Assembly: GCF_003389455.1 (NCBI RefSeq)
Contig: NZ_QUAC01000248.1
Span: 33,899-71,957, forward strand
DNA from: Streptomyces inhibens
Lineage (GTDB): Bacteria; Actinomycetota; Actinomycetes; Streptomycetales; Streptomycetaceae
Length of the DNA stretch: 38,059 nucleotides
Direction: 5' to 3'
Part shown: piece by piece, positions 8,513 to 14,891 of the stretch
Layout of the letters: each line of letters opens with the position of its first letter
Numbering within the stretch: position 1 is the stretch's first letter
The notes under the pieces: generated by a model
Told to the model about the DNA's origin: nothing
The model's database searches: none
Seen by the model: only the letters and a program-made list of their open reading frames with translations
Made by a program: the position numbers and the translations under genes

Positions 8513-8570
8513 TCCCCAACTCCTCTTGATCCGTACGGCCCTTGCGGTGACGGGCCGGGCCTTGATCCGG

Positions 8571-9131
8571 TCAGTCGTGCGCGTGTTCCGGCCGGGCCGG
8601 CACCGACGGGCGGAACAGCGCTGCGACGTCTTCGAGCCTGGTCACCAGCGCCCCGACGACGGCACCGCCCGCCACCGCCACCGCCCAGTACGCCGGTGCG
8701 GTCCCGCCCGCACTGCCGCTGCTCAGCACTCCCCCCGCCGCGATCAGCGTCAGCACACCGTTGCGCAGCACGTGAAGCCGGCCCATCGGGGCGCCGGAGG
8801 CCCCGAAACAGCGGCACACCACACGCACTCTTCTGATGACCGTGAGCGTCGCGCCCGCGGTGAACGCCAGCAGGAGGCCGGCGGCGAGGGCGCACCCCAC
8901 GACGCCCGCGGGCGCTGCCAACGGGCTTGCCAGCAGCAGCAGGAGCACCGCCACCTCGCCCCCCGCCACGAGCACGGCGCATACGCGCACCCAGCCGGCC
9001 GGCAGCACGTCCATGGCTGTCAGCGACTGCGCGAACCGGGAGAACGCGGCCCGGCTGCGGATCTTGCTCAGCGCCGCCACCCCGAAGACGGCGGCAAGGC
9101 AGGACGCGCAAGCTACGGCAAAAATTTCCAC
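8571..9131 (-). CDS. MauE/DoxX-like redox-associated membrane protein
   Basis: I choose the GTG at 9131 (VEIFAVACASCLA, 186 aa): the first membrane helix starts here, and GGAGG lies about 13 bases upstream. The longer in-frame ORF upstream is low-quality sequence and would run through the hairpin. Four or so membrane helices are visible (FAVACASCLAAVFGVAAL; VCAVLVAGGEVAVLLLLLA; CALAAGLLLAFTAGA; a helix near the end). Cysteines sit in VACASC and in VVCRCFGAS. MauE-type proteins pair with MauD/TlpA thioredoxins and pass electrons across the membrane in a DsbB- or DsbD-like way. With the TlpA-like gene 58 bases downstream, the pairing is strongly suggested. Confidence 0.85.
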   Translation of the reverse strand: MEIFAVACASCLAAVFGVAALSKIRSRAAFSRFAQSLTAMDVLPAGWVRVCAVLVAGGEVAVLLLLLASPLAAPAGVVGCALAAGLLLAFTAGATLTVIRRVRVVCRCFGASGAPMGRLHVLRNGVLTLIAAGGVLSSGSAGGTAPAYWAVAVAGGAVVGALVTRLEDVAALFRPSVPARPEHAHD

Positions 9132-9159
9132 GGTACGGGTACCCCTCCGTGCGCCGGAG

Positions 9160-9195
9160 CCGGCCGGGCGGCACCGCAGTGCGCGACCCGGCCGG
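9160..9195 (-). terminator. Hairpin between peptide gene and maturation genes
   Basis: Perfect 9-base arms CCGGCCGGG (9160-9168) and CCCGGCCGG (9187-9195), with an inner GCAC/GTGC stem in the loop. No U-tract follows. It lies in the 92-base gap between the peptide stop and the MauE-like start. In bacteriocin operons such stems act as partial terminators or 3' stabilisers so that more precursor than machinery is made; that is inference here. Confidence 0.6.
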
Positions 9196-9223
9196 ACAAC
9201 GGCGATCTGTGAGAGCTGCGCCG

Positions 9224-9415
9224 TCAGAAACAGCCGCAGCGGATGAACGTATTCGTGCACTGGTCCTTCACCCACGTGTGGTTCCACCGCGCGCAGCCGG
9301 AACCCGGCCCGCCGGTGACGCACACGTAGCAGCCGGCCGCGGATGCCTCGGCCTTGGGCACGAACCGTTCGAGGAGCCTGCTCCCCATTGCCTCAATCTT
9401 CCGGTACACGTCCAT
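9224..9415 (-). CDS. Six-cysteine precursor-like peptide
   Basis: 63 aa from the ATG at 9415 (MDVYRKIEAMGSRLLERF); an ATG 75 bases upstream adds a Pro/Arg-rich, unlikely extension. A GTAGGGAG stretch ends one base before the ATG, so its AGGG core gives only a short-spaced ribosome site. Residues 1-23 look like a charged amphipathic leader, not a Sec signal. Then A-S-A at 24-26 and AGCYVC begin a compact region with cysteines at 29, 32, 41, 53, 60 and 62 (CxxC, C, C, CxC), rich in Gly, Trp and Thr, ending CGCF. Six cysteines allow three disulfides. It is encoded between an AfsR/SARP regulator and redox, export and peptidase genes. I infer a leader plus a disulfide-rich core matured outside the cell. 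I do not recognise the family; post-translational enzymes other than redox ones are not seen. Confidence 0.75.
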   Translation of the reverse strand: MDVYRKIEAMGSRLLERFVPKAEASAAGCYVCVTGGPGSGCARWNHTWVKDQCTNTFIRCGCF

Positions 9416-9472
9416 ACTCCCTACTCGTTGCCGGGCGCCGAATTGGCACCCCGAACGATGCTCGGGCGGCCT

Positions 9473-9489
9473 TGGACAAACCTTGTCCA
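9473..9489. promoter_or_regulatory. Inverted repeat upstream of the peptide gene
   Basis: TGGACAA-ACC-TTGTCCA, perfect 7-base arms, 58 bases upstream of the peptide start and 17 bases after the regulator stop. A second weaker stem (CCCGA/TCGGG, 9450-9466) follows toward the gene. It could be an operator or a 5' leader stem. SARP proteins usually bind direct repeats, so another factor may be involved. Confidence 0.45.
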
Positions 9490-9506
9490 TCTCTTGAATG
9501 AGCTGG

Positions 9507-12353
9507 TCAGGAGGGCCTTTGGAGTTTGGCGCGCAGCCGGTCGAGGTCCGTGTCGTTGTGTCCTATGGCGTGCAGGAGGTCCGCTGCCCGCTGCCAGGCT
9601 TCGCGGGCCGCCGCGGTGTCACCGCCGGCTTCGTGGGTATCGCCGAGATGTTCGAGCGCCTCGGCCTGGTTGTACTGGTGGCCGAGTTCCTCGTTCAGGT
9701 GCAGGCTGCGCAGGAAGCAGTCGGCGGCCTGCCGGTGGTCGCCCAGGTGCTGGAGTGCGTATCCGAGGCTGTCCCAGGTGTTCGCCTCGCCACGGCGGTC
9801 GCCGAGATGCTGCTGGAGGGCGAGCGCCTGTCGGCAGAAGTCGGCCGCTTCCTCGTACTTGCCGAGCTGCGCGTGGTCCCAGCCGGCGGCGTTGAGGGCC
9901 CTGGCCCGGCCGGTCTCGTGGTCCGCGGCGTCGAAGCGGTCGAGTGCGAGCAGATCGTGTTCCAGGGCCCGGTGCTGATCGCCCCGACGCTCCCACAGCC
10001 AGCCGACGTTGAGATGGGTGTGAGCCTCCCCGACCACGTCTCCGAGTGCCTGGTACAGGGCGAGGGCCTGTTTCAGGTGGGCGTGCGCGGCGTCGAACTG
10101 ACTGGTTTCGCAGCAGGTGTTGCCCAGTTCGCGGTGAACGCGTGCCTGGTACTCGCGGTCTGCGAGGGCGTTCGCCGCTTCCAGCCCGGCGTACTGCGTC
10201 GTGGTGAGGTCGTCCCAGAGGCCCCGTCGCCCCAGGAACGTGGTGAGGACGGAGGCCAGTTGCCAGGTCTGGGCGTGCAGTTCGGCGTGGAGGGCGTGTT
10301 CCACGAGGGAGGTCAGCACGGCGCGTTCACTGGAGAACCACGCCAGGGCGGCCCGGTGGTCGGCCGGCTGGACGGGCGCCGCGCCCGGCAGGCTCGGCGT
10401 CAGAGGAATCGGCTCCCCGTGAGGGGACAGGAGCCGGTCGGCGGCGTGGGCGGTGTGCAGATAGTGGTCGACCAGGCGCTCGAACGCGCGGCGGCTCGTC
10501 GGGTCCGACGCGGCCAGTTCCGCGGCGTAGGCGCTCAGCAGGTCGTGCATCGTGTAGCGGCCCGGTCTGTGGGCGGTCACCAGGTGCGAGCGGACAAGTT
10601 CGGTCAGGGCCCGGCTGACCTGGCGGGGCTCGGACCCGGCCAGGGCGGCTGCCGCCTCCAGGCCGATGTCGGGGCCCGCGTGCAGGCCGAGCAGGGGGAA
10701 GAGCCGCTGTGCGGGTTCACTGAGCGCGCCGTAGGACGAGGCGAAGACGGCCCGCAGGTCGGCGGAGTCGTCTCCCGCGTCGAGGGTGTCGAGGGTGCCG
10801 CCCGCCCCGTGCAGATCGCGTATGAGCACCTGGAGCGGGAACGTCGGGTGGGCGGCGGCCCGGGCGGCGATGATGCTGATGGCCAGCGGCAGCCCGCCGC
10901 ACAGCTGGAGAAGGCCGGCGGCCGCGGCGGGTTCCTCCCGCACCCGCTTCCGGCCGAGACGACGGGTGAGCAGCGACGCGGCGTCGGCGGCGGACAGCGG
11001 GCCGAGCGTGAGCAGGCGGGCGCCGTGCGCGGTGACCAGGCCGGCCAGTTGGTGGCGACTGGTGACAATGACGACGCATGTGGGGCTGCCGGGTAGCAGG
11101 GGCATGACCTGTTCGGCGTCGCGTGCGTTGTCCAGGATCACGAGGATGCGGCGTCCCTGGATCAGGCTGCGATAGAGCCCCACCTGGGCGTTCAGTCCGG
11201 TGGGAACGGATCCCTCGGGCGCGCCCAGGCTGTCGAGCAGCTCGCGCAGCGCCGAGGCGGCGGTCGTCGGCGACCCCGAGGGTTCGAAGCCGCGCAGATT
11301 CAGGTAGAGCTGTCCGTCGGGGAACCGGTCCAGCCGCTGATGCGCCCAGTGCAGGGCGAGGCAGGTCTTGCCGATCCCGCCGGATCCGCCGATGCACGCG
11401 ATCGCCACCGTACCGCCGCGGCAGGACGGCGGTTCCAGGAGCCGGTCGAGCTCCGCCATGGCGCGCCCCCTACCGGTGAACACGGGAGGGGGCGGCGGTA
11501 ATTGACGCGGCACCGGGAACGGGCGGGCCGCGGGGGCCGCCGGCGATCCGTCGGCGCTGTCACCGGAACCGGAGCCGGCGGTGGGGTGCCCGAGGGGCCC
11601 GGCCGGTCTGTCGGCGTCCAGGTTCGGCGCGCCCACGAGGATGTCCTGGTGCAGTTGCTGGAGCGAGGGGCCCGGGGCGAGGCCGAGCTCCGATTCCAGG
11701 AGCCGCCTGATGCCCCGGTAGATCTCCAGCGCTTGCGGGGTGCGGCCCTGCCGGTGCAGGGCGAGCATCAGTTGTGCGGCGATCCGCTCGTCAAGGGAGT
11801 GCGCCTGGGCCCGAAGGCGAAGGGGGGCCAGGAGCTCGGATTCCCGGCCCTGCCGCAGCAGCAGGTCGTTGAGGTCCAGTTCGGCGCCCAGGCGCTCCCC
11901 TTCGAGGGTGTCGCGCAGCGCGTTGAACCACGGGGTGTCCGGTTCGGTCGGCGCGTCGCTGGGCCACAGCCGCAGCGCCTCGGTGAGCAGCCGTGCGGCG
12001 CAGGTCTCGTCCCCGGCGGAACGGGCCCGTGCGACCAGGTCGCGGAAGCGGTGCAGGTCCACCGTCCGAGGATCCACCTCGCACACATAGCCGTTCGGGT
12101 GGCGGCTGATCGACACCCCGAGTTCCTCGATGACGCGACGCAGCCGTGACACATAGCTGTAGAGCGTCGTCGCGGCACGCTGCGGCGGGCATTCGCCCCA
12201 CAGCCGGTCGATCAACCGCTCGACGGAGACAGGGCGGTTCGCGTCAACGAGGAGAGCCGCGAGCACCTGGCGCTGGCGCAGGTGCCCCAGATCCACCTCC
12301 CGACCGTCCACCTGCGCACCGATCGTGTGGAGCAAGCAGATCTCGACGGCCAC
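9507..12353 (-). CDS. AfsR/SARP-type regulator with NB-ARC and TPR domains
   Basis: The GTG at 12353 is chosen because AAGGGG lies six bases upstream and the protein then starts directly with the domain (VAVEICLLHTIGAQV); 948 aa. Residues about 1-95 are an OmpR-like winged helix, about 100-245 a bacterial transcriptional activation domain. A Pro-rich linker leads to an NB-ARC ATPase with P-loop GGSGGIGKT (about 322-330) and RILVILDNARD as Walker B. The C-terminal third has TPR repeats (for example ALALYQALGDVVGEAHTHLNVG). This is the AfsR architecture; such regulators activate secondary-metabolite genes after nucleotide binding. Its stop is 92 bases upstream of the Cys-rich peptide on the same strand, so it is the probable pathway activator. 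Confidence 0.93.
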   Translation of the reverse strand: MAVEICLLHTIGAQVDGREVDLGHLRQRQVLAALLVDANRPVSVERLIDRLWGECPPQRAATTLYSYVSRLRRVIEELGVSISRHPNGYVCEVDPRTVDLHRFRDLVARARSAGDETCAARLLTEALRLWPSDAPTEPDTPWFNALRDTLEGERLGAELDLNDLLLRQGRESELLAPLRLRAQAHSLDERIAAQLMLALHRQGRTPQALEIYRGIRRLLESELGLAPGPSLQQLHQDILVGAPNLDADRPAGPLGHPTAGSGSGDSADGSPAAPAARPFPVPRQLPPPPPVFTGRGRAMAELDRLLEPPSCRGGTVAIACIGGSGGIGKTCLALHWAHQRLDRFPDGQLYLNLRGFEPSGSPTTAASALRELLDSLGAPEGSVPTGLNAQVGLYRSLIQGRRILVILDNARDAEQVMPLLPGSPTCVVIVTSRHQLAGLVTAHGARLLTLGPLSAADAASLLTRRLGRKRVREEPAAAAGLLQLCGGLPLAISIIAARAAAHPTFPLQVLIRDLHGAGGTLDTLDAGDDSADLRAVFASSYGALSEPAQRLFPLLGLHAGPDIGLEAAAALAGSEPRQVSRALTELVRSHLVTAHRPGRYTMHDLLSAYAAELAASDPTSRRAFERLVDHYLHTAHAADRLLSPHGEPIPLTPSLPGAAPVQPADHRAALAWFSSERAVLTSLVEHALHAELHAQTWQLASVLTTFLGRRGLWDDLTTTQYAGLEAANALADREYQARVHRELGNTCCETSQFDAAHAHLKQALALYQALGDVVGEAHTHLNVGWLWERRGDQHRALEHDLLALDRFDAADHETGRARALNAAGWDHAQLGKYEEAADFCRQALALQQHLGDRRGEANTWDSLGYALQHLGDHRQAADCFLRSLHLNEELGHQYNQAEALEHLGDTHEAGGDTAAAREAWQRAADLLHAIGHNDTDLDRLRAKLQRPS

Positions 12354-12573
12354 CCTGCACCCCTTCCCCCTGTGCGCCAGTCTTCGGGGAACCAGCACGG
12401 GAATCAAGGGATATCCGGGACATTTTCCCGTCCGCCCTCGTCCGTGAGACCAGCGCACCGGTGCAGGCCGGATGCGGCAATCAGCGCCTCCAAGAGCGGT
12501 CAGTGCAGTAATCGTCGTAGCTCAGGGTGGAGTTCATGCCGTCACGGTAGAGGCCGCCACCGACGATGAGCCG

Positions 12574-14523
12574 TCACCACGTGCGGTGGGCCGTCTCCAG
12601 GCGGAAGCGCAGCCGGCAGATGACCGCGTCCGTGTCCCGTCGGACCGCGTGGGCGACGACCGCGCCGCGCTGGTTCTGGAGCAGCCGCTGCCAGAGGTGG
12701 GCGGGTTCGGCCTCCGGGATGAGGACGGTGATGCGGGTGGCGGGGTGGCGAGCGGTCAGAGCGGTGACGTACGCGGCGATCGGGCGCCCTATGGAGCGGG
12801 TGGCCGAAGGCAGTTCGAGGAGTTCCACGCCGGGGTTCCACAGTTCCCAGTCACGGCGCAGGGCCTCGGCGGCCGCGCGGTCCTCGGGAGCGCCGTACGT
12901 CACGGTGACCGCCACCACCTCGTTGCCCAGGGACACCGCCGCGTTCAGGGCCTCGCAGGTCAGCTGGGAGAGATGGGACACGGGCACGATGACGAGGGAG
13001 CGGGCGCGGCGCGGGGGTTCGGGGATGCGGCCCAGCCCCAGGCGCTCGCCGATCCGGGCGTACGCGCGGTGCACGGCCTCGAAGGCGAGGACGAGGAGCG
13101 GCAGGGCGATGACGATGAGCCAGGCACCCTCGGTGAACTTCGTCGCCGTCACGACGACGGCCGCGACACCGGTGAGCAGGGCGCCGAACCCGTTCAGCAG
13201 CATCCTGCCACGCCGGCCCGGGGAGCGATCGAGGTGCCAGTGGCGGACCATGCCGATCTGGCAGATGGTGAAGCCGACGAAGACGCCGATGGCGAAGAGC
13301 GGGACGAGGGTGTTGACGTCACCGCCGGAGAAGACGAGGAGCAGGGCGGCAACAGCGGCGAGGGCGAGCACGCCGTGCCGGTGGACCTGGCGGTCCGCCT
13401 TCAACCCGAAGACGTGCGGAAGGTAGTTGTCCCGGGCGAGCAGGCCCATCAGGACGGGCAGACCGCCGAAGGAGGTGTTGGCGGCGAGGGCCAGCAGCAC
13501 CATGGTGGCGAACTGCACCACGTAGAAGGCCCAGTTGTGGCCGAGTGAGGCGTCCGCGAGCTGGGCGAGGACGGTGACGCCCTCGACCGGCTGGAGGTGG
13601 AAACGGCCGATGAGGACGGACAGACCGATCAGCATCACGCCGAGCAAGGCGCCGAGCGCGACTTCGGTGCGCTGGGCGCGCTTGGCGGCCGGGGCCCGGA
13701 AGGACGGCACCGCGTTGGCGACCGCTTCGACACCGGTCAGCGCCGAGCAGCCGGACGCGAACGCCTTGAGCAGGAGCAGGGCGCCGACAGACGTGGCGTT
13801 GTGGGCGAGCGCGGAGGCATGGCCGTCGGCGGTGACGGTGGAGGCCGGGGCGTCCCGGAAGAGGCCGACGACGACCATCGTCAGGATGGCGCCGATGAAG
13901 ACCGCGGTGGGCACGAGGAACGCCTTCGCGGAGTCGACGATGCCACGCAGATTGACGGCCGTGATGAGGAGCAGGACCGCCAGGCAGATGGCCACCCGGT
14001 CGTCGTAGAGGGCGGGGAACGCCGAGGTCAGAGCCGCTACGCCGGCCGTCACCGAGACGGCGACATTGAGCACGTAGTCGAGGATGAGGGAGGCGGCGGC
14101 GACCAGGGCGGTGCGGCGGCCGAGATGGGTCTTGGCAACCGCGTACGAGCCGCCGCCATGGGGGAACGCGGCGATCACATGGCGGTACGAGGCGACCAGT
14201 ACGGCGAGCAGCGCGGCGATGGCCAGCGTGACCGGGAGCGTGAAGCCGAGGCCGTAGCCGCCCGCCGCGGCCAGGACCAGCACGATCGACTCGGGGCCGT
14301 AGGCGACGGACGCCATGGCGTCGAGGGAGAGGGCGGCCAGACCCTGGAGGGCGGTGAGCCGGTGGCGGGCGTCCGGCTCGGGGGCACCGGCGCTCGCGGG
14401 GCCGTTGGCCGGGGCGCCGGAGGCGGCTTCGCCGGAGCCGCTGCCCGGCCGGGTGGTGAGGGCGCCGGTGGCGGTATCCGGCGGTTCCTCGGGCCGGCCA
14501 TCGGGCTGGGACACCATCGACAT
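12574..14523 (-). CDS. APC-superfamily permease, KimA-like K+ importer
   Basis: 649 aa, ATG at 14523 with GGAGG 11 bases upstream. A disordered Pro/Gly/Ala-rich N-terminus (1-50) precedes about 12 membrane helices, starting LTALQGLAALSLDAMASVAYG (the sequence continues with PESI), the opening typical of KimA/YdaO-type transporters, and including FPHGGGSYAVAK. Residues about 480-649 form a cytosolic domain (SLVIVPVSHLSQLTCEALNAA) as in KimA, which in Bacillus imports potassium and is shut by c-di-AMP. The divergent neighbour is a KdpD sensor, which supports a potassium role over an amino-acid one. Regulation probably occurs from the 368-base divergent promoter region. Confidence 0.85.
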   Translation of the reverse strand: MSMVSQPDGRPEEPPDTATGALTTRPGSGSGEAASGAPANGPASAGAPEPDARHRLTALQGLAALSLDAMASVAYGPESIVLVLAAAGGYGLGFTLPVTLAIAALLAVLVASYRHVIAAFPHGGGSYAVAKTHLGRRTALVAAASLILDYVLNVAVSVTAGVAALTSAFPALYDDRVAICLAVLLLITAVNLRGIVDSAKAFLVPTAVFIGAILTMVVVGLFRDAPASTVTADGHASALAHNATSVGALLLLKAFASGCSALTGVEAVANAVPSFRAPAAKRAQRTEVALGALLGVMLIGLSVLIGRFHLQPVEGVTVLAQLADASLGHNWAFYVVQFATMVLLALAANTSFGGLPVLMGLLARDNYLPHVFGLKADRQVHRHGVLALAAVAALLLVFSGGDVNTLVPLFAIGVFVGFTICQIGMVRHWHLDRSPGRRGRMLLNGFGALLTGVAAVVVTATKFTEGAWLIVIALPLLVLAFEAVHRAYARIGERLGLGRIPEPPRRARSLVIVPVSHLSQLTCEALNAAVSLGNEVVAVTVTYGAPEDRAAAEALRRDWELWNPGVELLELPSATRSIGRPIAAYVTALTARHPATRITVLIPEAEPAHLWQRLLQNQRGAVVAHAVRRDTDAVICRLRFRLETAHRTW

Positions 14524-14891
14524 CGTTCGTCGTACCTCCGTGCGGCACTGTGCTGGACCAGCCCAGCGTGCGCGACGCGACGGCCGCCGGCCGCGGGCCT
14601 TGGCGGGCCTTTGGCGGGGGAAGGGGTGTTCTTCACGAGTTCTTGACGGGGACGGGTTCCTGACGGGGGGCCTTGCCGTACTGCGCCTGCGTGCGTTTCT
14701 GCGTCCGTCCCTGCGTACGTCGCTTCCTGGAGTTCCTGGGTCAGGAAAGCGTCAACATCGTCGGGCTCAACCACGATCTTGCCGGGCCGATGTGACCATG
14801 GAACCCCACCTATGCCGCTCGGCACCCGAGGTCCCCCTCGCAGCACCAGGCGTCGTGGGGCTGTGCAGGACCGGCGAGGGAGGGGCTTTCG
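14524..14891. promoter_or_regulatory. Divergent promoter region, KimA-like / kdpD
   Basis: Gene-free 368 bases between divergent K+ genes. Two near-identical 12-mers TTC(T/C)TGACGGGG lie at 14640-14651 and 14657-14668, 17 bases apart, on the plus strand; this phase suits a response-regulator dimer. I looked for a c-di-AMP (ydaO) riboswitch before the permease and could not recognise its conserved core. Confidence 0.4.

Noticed and set aside
9416..9490. 25-residue N-terminal extension of the Cys-rich peptide
   Set aside because: It would start inside the inverted repeat and adds Pro/Arg/Gly-rich sequence unlike a leader; the ATG at 9415 has a purine-rich site just upstream and gives a typical precursor length.
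9498..11096. 532-aa plus-strand ORF
   Set aside because: It lies antisense to the AfsR/SARP regulator and has a Val/Gly/Arg repeated composition typical of a GC-rich shadow frame; the minus-strand protein has clear domains.
13319..14548. 409-aa minus-strand ORF overlapping the permease
   Set aside because: Arg/Pro/His-rich alternative frame of the KimA-like gene with no membrane helices.
14524..14891. Possible c-di-AMP riboswitch before the KimA-like gene
   Set aside because: KimA genes elsewhere are controlled by such riboswitches, but I could not find the conserved core segments in this spacer.
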